Positions 45,700 to 59,061 of a stretch of DNA of 64,000 nt are shown here, in pieces. Location of the stretch: contig JADILM010000003.1 in assembly GCA_016617785.1 (NCBI GenBank), positions 1,054,001-1,118,000 on the forward strand, written 5' to 3'. The notes beneath the pieces are model-generated. The model was not told the origin of the DNA. It searched no databases and saw only the letters and a list, made by a program, of their open reading frames with translations. How positions within the stretch are numbered: the first letter of the stretch is position 1; every line of letters begins with the position of its first letter. A program made the translations under genes and the position numbers. The stretch is from Sporobolomyces roseus (taxonomy: Eukaryota; Basidiomycota; Microbotryomycetes; Sporidiobolales; Sporidiobolaceae).

Positions 45700-46298
45700 A
45701 TCAGGAGGCTTACTCACGATCAGGTTCTGTCACAAATTGAGAGCTTTGACTTTACCCCGCTCGGCTCGTCGTCAAGCGGCAGACTTGTTGTCGACAACGC
45801 TTTCTCGAAGTTTCGCGCGCTAGATAGGGATACTACAATGAACGCAGAAGCAAGCGGTGAACCAACGACAGCAAAGACTCACCAGGTCTTCTCTAGGACA
45901 GCTCTGTAGGCGATAGATGGATTCTACGGACTGTCGGGGCTGTTTTCTCGAGAGACTCTGAAGTTCTGTTTTGTGCGATCTTGGCGAGGCTGTCCCGTTC
46001 GCTTTAGCCTGATCAGTACAGTCCTGTTTCGCACTGATGAGCGAACTAGATACTAAGATCGAGACGGGGCGGGCAAGAAGAGTGGAATCTTTCTTTGCGA
46101 TTTTGCAAAGTTCGACTTGGTAGAAATTTCAGGCCAATTCCCTCCTCCTCATTCACCTTTCACCTTTCACTTCACCTTTCGCGCCGCAGATACATTCAAT
46201 TGCACCTGCTCCTCCTTTTTAGCGCACTTCTTCCCACCCTTTCTACGATCAATTCCTTCCTCTCGCCAGTCTACTAGAAAAAGGGATCTACAAACTCG
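45700..46298. other. Intergenic, promoter of the eIF2A gene
   Basis: Contains GC-rich gacggggcgggcaag near 46062-46076 and strong pyrimidine runs at 46135-46270 leading to ATG 46299. No exon is supported. Confidence 0.4.
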
Positions 46299-49169
46299 AT
46301 GTCTGCACCTTCGATTCAATATGCGAGTACGTGGAACCACTCAGCTCAGCTCTCTGACTACTATGAGGGTCTCGTTAGCTGACTAGCTGTTGTTGTCGTT
46401 GAATTACAGCTCGTTCGCTCAAGCAATTAGGTTTGATCAACGGTACTCCTTCATGGCAACCAGTCGCTCAATTTCAAAAGTGAGTATACTCTCGAATCGA
46501 ATACAGGAGCTGCAGAGGGAATAGGCTAGTTGGAAAGTTAGAGAGGGAGAGAGCGAAAACACCTAGAAAGTCGTGTCGAAGAAAGGGGTCTCTGACAGTT
46601 CAGAACGAGGGCGTCGTACTATAGAAGTCTGAGATGGATTAGGAAGAGTCCAGAAGCCAGATAGAACGATTCGAATGGATCGGATTGATGCATCATAGAC
46701 TCGATGGATAATGAATGAGGAGGTCAACGTTCGGTACAATGTACTAATCGTTGGTTGTGCTCTCGTTCACAGACCTGAAGGCGCCGTCAAGGTATACCGA
46801 TACTCTGCAGATGGACGATTCTTCGCTTCAGTGACCAGCGCGAGGTTCGTTTCTCAATCCCCTATCTCCCCTCCTCTGCCTGCTGTCATGCTGAACACGC
46901 TCTCTACTTTGGCAGCGTGCAAATTCTCGACGCTGCGACTGCTGCAGTAGTTACCGACATCCCCGTCAAGTCTGTTATCGACATTTCTTTCTCTCCCAAA
47001 GGAACTCAACTGCAAACTTGGGAACGACAAGGTTTGTTTCGATACCCACGAGGTCGTGTGAACCTACATGAGCTGATATGGAAACTATTACAGTGAAACC
47101 GGCCGATGGAGAACCACCTCATCGCAATCTTCGAGTTTTCGATGTCGCTACTGGTCAAGAAATCGCTAGTTTCTCGCAAAAGTCGATCGAAGGCTGGTAT
47201 GTCGTTGACTTTCTCTGGTGATCCTGTCCGGCGCGAGACTGACTGATGAATGGATGCGACACAGGGAGATCCAATATTCCGAAGACGAGGCAAAGGCTGT
47301 TCGATGCGTTACAAATGAGATGCACGTGTACAACCCTTCATCTTGGGATCAGGGTATTGCCGAGAAGCTGCGACTTGAGGGAATCACGAGTGTCAGTATC
47401 TCTCCCGGACGAGCACCTAGTGTCGCAGCTTTCGTCGCAGAGAAGAAGGTAAGTGATTTTGGCTTGCCTCATTTCACGACGAGTACTCATCCGCTCCTTT
47501 CGAACATACAGGGTGCTCCCGCTTCCGTCAAGATTCACTCTCTCCTCGCTCTCGCTTCTCCATCGTGCTCGAAAACTTTCTACAAAGCCGACAAGATTCA
47601 GATGAAGTGGAACAAGACTGGCAGCAATCTTCTCTTCCTGACGCAGACCGATGTCGATAAGACCGGGAAATCGTACTATGGAGAAACGAATCTTTACTTG
47701 ATGAACGCTGCTGGTCAATTCGATTGTCGAGTAACTCTCGGTACGTTTCTCTCTCGATCAGCCTCCTCGTTTGCGAGCGGTTCTGACCGAATTCTGGTGA
47801 AATCTGCAGACAAGGAAGGAGGTATCCATGACTTCGCTTGGTCTCCCAATGATCGAGAATTTGCAGTCACTTACGGATGTACGTTTTCCTGTTCTTTTAT
47901 CGAAGTAGATGTCGGAACGATGCTGAACCCTTCCTTTTCAATATAGATATGCCCGCAAAGACTGTCATTTTCGATGCTCGCGTCAAGATCATCAACGATT
48001 TCGGAACAAACCCTCGCAACTTCCTCTCTTACAACCCTCAAGGACGTCTCCTCTGTATCGCTGGATTCGGTAATCTCGCTGGACAAGTCGACGTATGGGA
48101 CAGACAAACTCTCAAGAAGGTCACCACTATCGATGCTCCCAATACGGTGCACTGCGAGTGGAGTCCCGATGGTCGATACCTTCTCTGCGCCACTCTCAGT
48201 CCTAGGTTACGAGTCGACAATGGTATCAAGGTGTTCCATTTCACTGGTGGACTCATGCATACCGATTCGATCGAAGAACTGTATCAAGTGAGCTCTCCTT
48301 TCTTGACGCTTTCTCGGTTTCGTTCGAATCTGACTTTCATTGATTTTAGGCTTCATGGAGACCTGCGAATCCTGGTTTCTGGCCCATGAGTGGACCTCTC
48401 GATCCTCCTCCTACGTCTTCGATCGCTGTTGCTGCCGCTCCTACGTCGAAACCGGCGAGTAAGTCGAATTCAATTCTCGATTTCGACTTTTTTTTTTGGG
48501 GAAACTGACAACCTCGATTCGTTGTAGCTGCCGGTGGCGCTTACCGACCTCCTCATGCACGAGGGACTCTTACACCCACCGTTTACAAGCGTGAGGATGA
48601 AGGAGGAGCCGCTTATGATTCGTCGAACGGCACCAATCCTTTCCCTCACTCTGGCGGCAACAACGGTCGAGAGGGAACTCCTGGAGGATTCGCTGCTCGA
48701 GGTGCTCGAAGAGGTATTCCAGGTGCTCCTCCACCTGGCGCTCCCGTCAACGCTGAAGATCCTTTGGCAAATCGACGCAAGAAGAAGGGAGGAGACAAGA
48801 AGGGGAAAGGAAACAACAAAGGTCAGCAACAACAGGAGGATGGAACTGGATCCTCAACACCAGCTAGTGGAACCGCTACTCCTGTTCCTGTACCCGAACT
48901 CCCTCCTCCTGTTCCCGAAGTACCCGTCGAAGCGAGTCTCTCACCTGAAGATAAGAAACGTCGAGCGATCGTCAAAAAGTTGACGGCTATCGAACAACTC
49001 AAGTCGAAGAAGGCTGCAGGAGAAAAGCTCGAACTCACTCAACATAAGAAACTCGAAAGGTAAGCAGCTTCATTTCGAACTCTGTCGTCGTTCTCGCTGA
49101 CACCGTTCACTCTGCATGGCGCACAGTGAGGTCGAATTACGCAAAGAACTCGACGCCCTTTCGAAGTAG
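46299..49169 (+). CDS. EIF2A: Eukaryotic translation initiation factor 2A (eIF2A)
   Basis: Twelve exons sum to 631 aa: 46299-46326, 46410-46479, 46773-46844, 46916-47031, 47094-47196, 47265-47448, 47512-47740, 47810-47878, 47947-48287, 48350-48458, 48528-49059 and 49127-49169. The N-terminal two thirds form a WD-like beta-propeller: VYRYSADGRFFAS, KSVIDISFSPKGTQLQTWER, KIQMKWNKTGSNLLFLTQTD, GGIHDFAWSPNDREFAVTYG, NPRNFLSYNPQGRLLCIAGF and VHCEWSPDGRYLL, followed by ASWRP. These match eIF2A closely. The tail is Pro/Gly-rich with YRPPHARGT, then Lys-rich helices near the stop. eIF2A can deliver initiator tRNA to the 40S subunit in certain non-canonical starts. The second intron is unusually long (293 nt). 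The identification is strong. Confidence 0.93.
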
Positions 49170-49573
49170 GTTATCTAAGGTATTGCATTTGGCATAGGGG
49201 GATCCTGGAGGGTCAGAGAGTCAAAGGGGAAAGGGAAAGGGAAAAGAAAAAGAGAGGGTTTCGTTTCTTTTGTTTCTACTCATTCGCAACACCTCGCATG
49301 GTTTCCATCTTTTCTTACTCTTCTGTATCATTCTCTGTGTCCCTCGCAATAAAGTCTCTCTCTCTCTCGTCTGTTGGCATCCGTCTCTTTCCGTCGATTT
49401 TAGCGATTCTTCGATCTGCGATCTCTCACTTTTCCGCTCCTTTGGGTCGTAGTCCTCCCAAACTCCCCCTCGTATGCCAGCTGTGAACAGCAACTGGAAA
49501 ATGAGGACTTTATCGAAGTCAAATTTGAGTGTGCGAACTTCCAAGGTTCGCTTTTCTCTTTCAACGCTTCATC
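49170..49573. other. Intergenic between eIF2A and uL4m
   Basis: Contains purine runs (gggaaagggaaagggaaaag near 49228) and pyrimidine runs (tctctctctctctcgtctg near 49353). No supported exon. Confidence 0.4.
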
Positions 49574-50722
49574 ATGTCGTTCCTCGCCGCTACAAGGAGG
49601 GCCTTCAAGGTACAAAGTGACTATGTACATTCACGTCGAACTCCTACTGACCTCGTCTCGCCTTTGTATAGCCTTCTTCCTTTGCTTCGACTTCAAGGGC
49701 ACTCGCTACTGTTGCAGAGCCAACACCGGAGATCCTGTCCTCCACAGAATCATCTACAACATCTCCTAGCACTACAGAAGCTGCCACACCAGTCCTAGCA
49801 CCTCTACCTCGCACTCGTCAGTTTTTACTCCTTTCTCATCTTTCTTTCCAATTCAACAACAACTGAACGAGATGCTCTATGTATTACAGCTCCTCCTTCA
49901 GCACTCGATGCATTCGTACATGTACCCCTCGAAACCTTCTATCCCAGACACTCCGATCCTTCCCTCAACAACCCTTCAGAACGACTCATCGTCCCACTCC
50001 CTGCACCACTCTTCAACGTACCCTCCCGCCCTTCCCTCCTCCACAAGATCGTAGTCGCCCACTTGTCCTCCCTCCGTGCCGGTACCGCTTCGACCAAGAA
50101 TCGAGCCGAAGTCAACTTCTCTGGCAAAAAGATTCGACCTCAGAAAGGAACTGGTCACGCTCGTTTAGGTTCTCGAGGTTCGCCCATGTTGAAAGGAGGA
50201 GGAAGAGCATTCGGTCCTCGAGCGAAAGGTCCAGATGGATGGAAACGCAAGATTAATCGAAAGGAGGAACAGTTGGGATTGAGGGTTTCATTGAGTGAGA
50301 AATGGAGGAGCGGTCAATTGGCAGTCGTCGAGAAGTTGGGATTGGATCAACCGAGTACGAGGACGCTGAGGGAGAAATTGGTCGAGAGAGGTTGGACCAA
50401 CGCTCTCTTCATCACTGGAGATTCGACCAACGAAATCGACGAACGAGCGAGGTGGGCTTTCGAATTATCGAGTGGCAACTTGCCGGACGTAGCGGTATGC
50501 ACAAACGTATTCGATATGAGCGTGTGGGATATCGTCAAGCGAAGAAACGTTATTCTCGATCTCGAAGCTGTCGACAGCGTGATTGCTCGCATCGACCCGG
50601 ATGGACCTTGGCTAGAAGAAGACTGGGAGGATATCGAAGATGGAGAGTTCGAGGGGGAGGAGATTCAGGATCTCTATCAGGCAAGAGAAGACGCAGCTCA
50701 GGAGATTGAAAAGAGTGCGTAA
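49574..50722 (+). CDS. YML6: Mitochondrial large-ribosomal-subunit protein uL4m
   Basis: Exons 49574-49609, 49672-49816 and 49890-50722 give 337 aa. The N-terminus is basic and Ser/Thr/Ala-rich with no acids at first (MSFLAATRRAFKPSSFASTSRA), a mitochondrial presequence. The L4 core is clear: SLRAGTASTKNRAEVNFSG, KKIRPQKGTGHARLGSRGSP, GGGRAFGPRAKGPDGW and INRKEEQLGLRVSLSEKW. The expected later strand (NALFITGDSTNE, NVILDLEAVDSV) follows. The C-terminus adds an acidic tail. It converges on the following minus-strand gene with about 230 nt between them. It is part of the mitochondrial 54S large subunit. The identification is strong. Confidence 0.93.
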
Positions 50723-50951
50723 TGGCGTTTGCAACTAGTATTCAACCCTACTGGCCCGGATCACTTCGACTCGCTCGAAGTGCTACTTCACGAGAGAGGT
50801 CCATCGATCGAGTCGCAGTCGAGTCCTCATTGGCTCAATTCGCCGACACTTCTCAGGTGCTCTTCGAGTCGATCAAACTTGTCCCGACTAGATCCAGGCA
50901 AGCTCGTCAGCTTCAACTCGTTCTCTGTCAACGATCGACGAATACGTGATC

Positions 50952-53188
50952 TCACATTTCTTCTATCTCTGATTCAACCTCCTCCTTCTCCTCTCTCAAC
51001 CTCAAAATCCACCCCGAATTGCCAATATAATTCTTATTCTCAATCCCATCGTACTCCCCCTTGACCCTCTCGAGCTCCGTCGAGAGTCGTTGAAGTCGTC
51101 CGTGACGTGCGTTAGTGAGAGAATTGACAATCTCAGGTGAAGAGAGTCGAGAATAAGCTTTTCTAATTCGAGCGAGTTGAATAATCTCTGCCTCAACACC
51201 AAGACTCGTGAGTGAGCTTCCGTGACTTGGAGAGATGGAGAGACACATGACTCACGTTGAGTGACTAACCAATTCCTCCCTTTGATCTTGTCAAATTGAA
51301 ACCCAAAATCTCCCTCAAACTCGAGTACTTCCCTCGCAATCCCTTCAAACTCCCTCATCCCAACTCTCTCGCTCTCTGAATCCCTCATCAACTTCTTCGT
51401 CCCAATCTGATCTGAAAACTCTCCTAACTGCCAACAAGCACGGTTTATCCTCGAATCCGAGTCGACTCTGAGAGGTTCCGAAGAAAGGATGGCAAACCAA
51501 ATTGAATGGGATTGGGAGGAAGTAGGCGGGAGGGAGGTCAGAAGAGATAGGTGTGCCTCGAATGTACGGGGGAGAGAGATAAGGGGTGGAAGAGGAGGAG
51601 AAAGCGAGGGAAGGAGAGAACCTAAATCTTCGTGAGTCTGTCTATACGAAATCCAATCGCACGATCTGTATCCTTCATCATAAGATCAGTTCAAGGACGT
51701 TATGAGGAAAAGGACTTGGTGAGACAGAGTTCACGAGGGTATGGGACGTGAGTTTGAACTTTCCAATCCTACTTCTAATTTCCAACGACCAATCGCTTCC
51801 TCCCTCGATTCCAACCTCCTCGGTTTCCCAACCTCTGAAACGTAATCATGATCAAGAAGAGAGATCTTTGGTTTCGTTCCGAATCCATCGAGGAGTTCTT
51901 CGGGAGGCGGTAATGAATCTTCCTCTTCATAATCTACTAAATCATTTTCCATCATTGGAATCGAAGGGTCGGGTCTCGAGGCCGTAGAGCTACCTCGAGA
52001 AGCGTGAGGGATGTATTCGGGTTCGAGAGGGGGAGAAGGGGAACGAGATTGAAAGAGAGGAGGAGGAGTCGGGGAACGACGACGAGGTGAAGGTTGTCGG
52101 ACTTGAAGGACTTGGTGCAAAGGAGGAAGGTGGGATGAGGAGGCTGCTACGGTATTTGTGAGTCGAGCTTTGATGGATATGAGAGCGGGTTGAGGGGGGT
52201 CGATTGGAAGTTGAGAGAAGAAATCACTCGCTAGAGAACGGGAAGATGAGCTCTGACGCACGAGAGCGAGTAGATGAGAAGAGAGAGAGATACGTACTGA
52301 GTCTCGCAGCTTGTTCCGTACGTTCCTTCTCGAGTTCCTTCTTACTCTTCTTGGGTTCCCTCCCCTTTTTCGAACCTTTTCGATTCCGTTTCCTCTTCTC
52401 ACTTGTCAAGTGTCCTCCAGCTCTCTTCTTCTTCTCCTTCTTGCTACCCCCTTCGTCACTATTATCGTCGCTGTCCTCTTCTTGCTCCGAGCTGTCGACT
52501 TCTGGCGTCTCGCGTTCAAAAGGTGTTCCTTGAATCGTTCCCTCCCTCTGATCTTCCTCGTCGTCTTCATAATCAATCTCCCTCCCGTCTCTGTCATCTT
52601 CTCCGTCCTGAGTCCTCGAGAATAAAGTACTCGCTTGAGATCTCGGCGTATCATCTCTAAACGATTCTTCCCTTTTCCATTCTCTCTCACCCGCCTCGTC
52701 CTCTTCCAAACTTCCTCCATACTCCCTCTCGTTCACAGGGGTCCAAGTTCTCCCCCTTCTCTCTCCCCTCAACATCGGCGGTCCCATCTCTCCCTCTTGC
52801 TCAAACTCTTGTTTAACCTCCTCCTCCGCTATTTTGGGCCATACTTTCCCCTCTATGAGTTCTCCCATGCCAAACTCAAACTCGGGTGCCGTACTCCTCC
52901 TGAACACTTCTTGTCCCCGTTTCATGATGACCTCGGAGGGTTCATCTTTCGGCTGAAGGAGAGGTTTCTGATCTTCCGAGAGGAGAGGATGGGGAGAGGG
53001 AGCTTTCGAACGACGTAGAGAGGAGGAGGAGGAGGAGGATTGGAAGGGTTTTGGAGGGTCTTCGGGAGGTAAGTGAGGAGTAGGTGCAGTGGATCGGGAA
53101 CGAGATGAATTCGAGCTGAGAACGAGAAGAGAAGTGAGCTTGATTCACGGGATGTAAGAGAGAGAGGGCAGTTGACGTACGAGGGCAT
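50952..53188 (-). CDS. Unrecognised 649-aa acidic/basic protein
   Basis: Five exons on the minus strand: an 8-nt first exon 53188-53181, then 53115-52294, 52250-51773, 51637-51270 and 51225-50952. They sum to 649 codons in phase, ending TAG/TGA at 50952. The phase fits only with donor GTATCT at 52293 and the acceptors CAGAG and GACAG. The N-terminal half is Ser-rich, then very acidic (EEDSDDNSDEGG) and Lys-rich (KKEKKKRAGGH, EKRKRNRKGSKKGREPKKSKK). The C-terminal 190 residues look folded and helical: GTKKLMRDSESERVGM, REFEGIAREVLEFEGDFG, then VEAEIIQLARIRKAYSRL and RLQRLSTELERVKGEYDG. A nuclear role is suggested by charge. I do not recognise the family. Confidence 0.6.
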
Positions 53189-53604
53189 CCTGAGTGGATC
53201 TTGTGTTGTAGAGTGGAGGAGAGAAGGGAGGCAGAGGTGGGGATGTTGAAGGATGATGTTTGAGGCGACGAAAGCCTGCGGGTCTAGACTGGAGCTCGTA
53301 GAGTGTTGGCAGATGCTTCTTGTATGACTAGCAAGTGTTCGAAGTGGTCGTGAGTGATTACGAGTCAAGTGTCGACATATCGAAATTGATGAGAATGTTT
53401 AAATAATCTTAATCCGACATGTCACTCTACAACACCTTACAATAGCACCAATCACTACAGCAACAAGTCGAGTGTACCACTGGTCGCCAAGATTGACGAA
53501 TAATTGAAATTACCCCAACCCCGAAACTCACTAAACCGCAAACCCGAACGGACAAACTCGCACTTTGACTCTCTCCCACTCTGCCAGCTCGAACTAGGAC
53601 GGGC
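53189..53604. promoter_or_regulatory. Divergent promoter region
   Basis: The 416 nt between the unrecognised minus-strand gene and ATE1 must hold two promoters. A short AT-rich word, tgtttaaataatctta, lies near 53397-53412. No exon is supported. Confidence 0.35.
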
Positions 53605-55673
<2,069 letters not shown>

Positions 55674-55886
55674 AGCTGGAGACAACAAAAAACCAGAGTG
55701 GATTTCTCTTTAGCTCGCATTGTGGAAGTTGCATGCCCTAGACATCTGAGACCGGAGTGAAGTCTAGCACTATGGCGAGAGAGAGAAGTCAAGCGACTTT
55801 GAAAGACAGAGATGCGAGCGTTGCAGTGTTGTTACAACAAAAATAAAGACGACATGAATAGTTCTCCAAACTCCTATCTTCCCCTC

Positions 55887-57378
55887 CTATCGCAATGACA
55901 CCTCCGTTTCCTCCACGCCTCCCTCGATCGTCTCACCGACATGCGTTCCTTCTTCGACTAAACTCGGTCCCGCTCTCACTCCCTCGAGGTCCTGCCAATC
56001 CGCAACGTAAAGATCCCTCTCGATTCCCTCCCAAACCGGACTATCCTTCTCCAACCAGCTAACTTCTGCCCATCCTCGCTCGGGAGTCTTGATCTCTTGT
56101 CCCAACCCCTCTCCCTCGATCCCTCTCCCTTTATCCTCCGGGTCCAATCTCAAACTCATTAACCCTCCAGCATGCCCTTGCAACTTGTACACGATCTCCT
56201 TAGTCAATTCCAACATTCTGTTTGCCCTCATTCGGAGGAGTCGACGGAAAGTTGCCGGTCCATCTTTTCGATCTGAATCGGGAATCGATGCGATGAAGGG
56301 CAAACCACGAGGATGACCGTTGCAGAGTCGAGCGAGAGTTGCGGCGAGGGGTCGAGTAGGGAGAGTGACGGTGAGGAGAGGGACGACGAGTCTGGTATCG
56401 AGGTAAGGAGGTTGAGGTCGAACATAATTCGAGGGAACGACGGGATGTAATTCCTTCTTCGTCGCTTTGACGAGTGCTTCAAACTCTTCGACTCTCGACA
56501 GATCCGAATCGGGTTTGCCCTCCTTGAGTTTCGTTCTCTCTCGTTCGAACTCCTTCATGACCGTCTTCAATCGATTCGAGATTGGTTTGTTGAGTAACGA
56601 ACGTTCCTCCGGACTTCCCGGCATGACGGCGAGGTCGAGATACTCCTTACTCTCCGAAGAGCAGTGCCAATGAGCAGGAGTCACGACAGGTTCCTTTGGT
56701 TTCCCATGTCGAAGTTTAACCAACTTTGTTTCCTCCTCTTTCCAAACCCCGTAATTCAACTCTTTGAACCTCTCGCCCATTTCCGACTCCTTACAGAGCC
56801 CGCTGAAACATTCTCGACGGGTTGATCGTCCGTGTCCCCATCGAATCGGGAGTCGAGTGACGGCGAGGTAAACGGTGTGAGGTTCGTAGGCTTCCGCTGC
56901 AGGTCTTACTCGATTCTCGCCTACTCGGATGTCGTAAGAGTCTTTCTGTTTCCGACGTGGATCGAGCGTGTTGAGAAAGTGTAGATGTCGAGGTTGAGTG
57001 AATCCTCCCATATCTGCAATTCGACTCATATTAGCGATAGAATCCCTCGAGCTCGACTGAAGCGTGCCTACAGGTCTTTGTCTCTGTCAACTGTGCCGTT
57101 AGATCTTTCCTCTCTAGCCTCTCTGCCCGTTGTATTCTCATCATTTTACGTTTTTCTCTTTCCTCCGGAGTTGGATCTGTATTCTTGTGGTTGATGACCC
57201 GAGGCATTGGTTTCCTCCTGTTTGGTTTGTCGTTGTCTTTGGGTGCATTCCATGATCTTGTAGGAGGAGGAGCCGAGTCGTCCCAAGAAGTTTGGCGAAT
57301 GATGGAACAAGTCGAAAACAAGAGAGATTTCGAGGTCGACGCTAAGGCTGGTCGATATATTGAGGTTATTAAACTCAT
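55887..57378 (-). CDS. Probable mitochondrial protein, unknown
   Basis: Exon 57378-57072 joins 57013-55887 in phase across a 58-nt intron (GTAGGC...TGCAG), giving 477 aa. The N-terminus is basic and Ser/Thr-rich with hydrophobic patches (MSLITSIYRPALASTSKSLLFS), a likely mitochondrial presequence. It continues with EEREKRKMMRIQRAERLERK, then HTVYLAVTRLPIRWG, a helical acidic linker and a C-terminal half with LVVPLLTVTLPTRPLAATLARL and FRRLLRMRANRMLELTKEIV. The layout would fit a ribosome- or RNA-associated mitochondrial protein, but I recognise no family. It diverges from the BTB gene with only 121 nt between starts. Confidence 0.6.
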
Positions 57379-57499
57379 TTTGAGCTGGTTTAGCGAGAGT
57401 CTGTGATGTGTAGGAAGCAGAGTAATACTTTGAAATTTCTCATCTCTTGCTTGTCCTCTCATCCTTCGCTCGACACTTGACAAGCTCGAAATTGGAGCA
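57379..57499. promoter_or_regulatory. 121-nt divergent promoter
   Basis: The whole space between the starts of two head-to-head genes (mitochondrial-type minus, BTB plus). It is short for two promoters, so the genes probably share factors. No specific site was recognised. Confidence 0.4.
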
Positions 57500-58853
57500 A
57501 TGCCTACGCTAGAGTCAATCAAGCCTGTCGCGTCATTCCTTCAGAAAGTCACCTTCACTCTCGCCGACTTGAATCTATTCGATCCGAAACTCAGCCTTTC
57601 AGCCTCCTTCAGGCCGGCCCTAGGAGGCAAATGGTCAGTGGGCATCAAGTATGAGACAGACAATGACCTTCCTGGCGTCACGATTCAGTACAACTGGCTC
57701 GAGATTGCCGCAGGTGCTCTCGGGGAGAATATCGAAGTGACTTCTGAGCTTGCGGCGGTGACAGCGCAGGGAGGGCTCGTGCCAATTGCCGACTTTCGAT
57801 GGAACCCCTACACAAAGTTCCCGAAGTCAAACTTCGCCGGTGCTCGCGGTTTTTTGTCTTACGTACAGCTGGAGGCGAAGGCGACTTCATCAGGTGGAAC
57901 TTTCGATCCCAAGACGCAACGTCGATACATCCTCGAGCTAGATCTACGAAGCACGGCTTATTCGGATTCCGCAGAGCGTGCTCTGACTCAATCAGGTTTC
58001 TATTGTCACTTCTTCGCCTACTTTGACCAAACTGACGGGCTTCTGAACAGACCTTCATCTCTCGCCGCTCCCGAATGACATCCGATTCTACTACGTTACT
58101 GAGGGAAGCAGCTTTGCCCTTTGGAGTCGTATGAACGCTCTCCCCTCTTCTTTGCAACACGAAATTCGAATCGCAGATTTCGTATTCCCAGCTAGAACCG
58201 GTCACTCGACGAGAAACGCTCCTCCTCCCTCGATGCTAGCTGCCTCGATATCTTACGAATCCGATTCAGCTTACCCAGATTCGGATTCCGAAGAAGATTC
58301 GATCTACTCCCGCATTTTGCCCGCCGTTGCGAAACAGGCCAACGATCTTCCTACACCCAACAATTTCCGCCAAGTCAATCTCAAAGGTATCAGGTACTCG
58401 ACCTTCAGAGCTCTCCTCGTCTATCTCCATTCAGGTTACATCGAGTTCAGTCCGCTCACTTCCTCTTTCCCTCTCACTTCACCTCCCTTCCCAACCCGCA
58501 AAGCCTACCTCGAGAAACGTCTCGTCGACCATCCAGAGCTTCCCCTCCCAGTCTCCCCGAAATCCATGTATCGCCTTGCTTCACTCCTCGACGTCTCCCC
58601 TCTCAAAATCCTCTCTCTCTCCTCACTCAAATCTTCTCTAACCCTTTCGAACGCAGCACAAGAACTCTTCTCACCCCTTTCGATTTCACATGAAGAAGTA
58701 CAATCGGCAATCATTGATTATGTAGGGTCGAATTGGAAAGCGATTCGTGATGGAGAGAGTTACAAAGAAATCGTCAAGAGGATCAAGAGGGACGAGATTC
58801 AAGGTGCGGGCAAAGTATTGGTCGATTTGATCGTCGCTGTACAAGGAAAGTGA
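57500..58853 (+). CDS. BTB/POZ-domain protein with an N-terminal MATH-like region
   Basis: Exons 57500-57995 and 58051-58853 (intron GTTTCT...GAACAG) give 432 aa. The N-terminal 165 residues are beta-rich: KVTFTLADLNLFDPKLSLSA, GKWSVGIKYETDNDLPG, VTIQYNWLEIAAG. This resembles the MATH-like or C2-like front half of fungal BTB proteins. The second part starts LPNDIRFYYVTEGSSFALWS, then IADFVFPARTGHSTRNAPPP, an acidic insert (DSDSEEDSIY) and the BTB core LKGIRYSTFRALLVYLHSGY. BACK-like helices follow (LASLLDVSPLKILSLSSL). BTB proteins often serve as adaptors of Cul3 ubiquitin ligases. The partner is unknown. The GTTTCT donor is weak but phase and homology agree. Confidence 0.78.
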
Positions 58854-59061
58854 ACGAAATGAGCGAAACGAGAAACGGTTTTGTCCTGAAATTCGAACAG
58901 ACAGATTTTCACAAGTCTTCGCTTCGTTGAGTGAACCGCAGACATTGATTTACAAGTTGAGAGATTCTTCTTTGCTACAACAATCGACTTCGCGACGGAA
59001 ACTAAGCAGTGCAAGCGAAAGAGAGGTTGGGGAATACATCGAATTTAGCTCTTAGAAGGCA
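58854..59061. other. Convergent 3' region between BTB gene and lipin gene
   Basis: The two genes end facing one another with about 208 nt between the stops. No exon or terminator motif is recognised. Confidence 0.35.
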
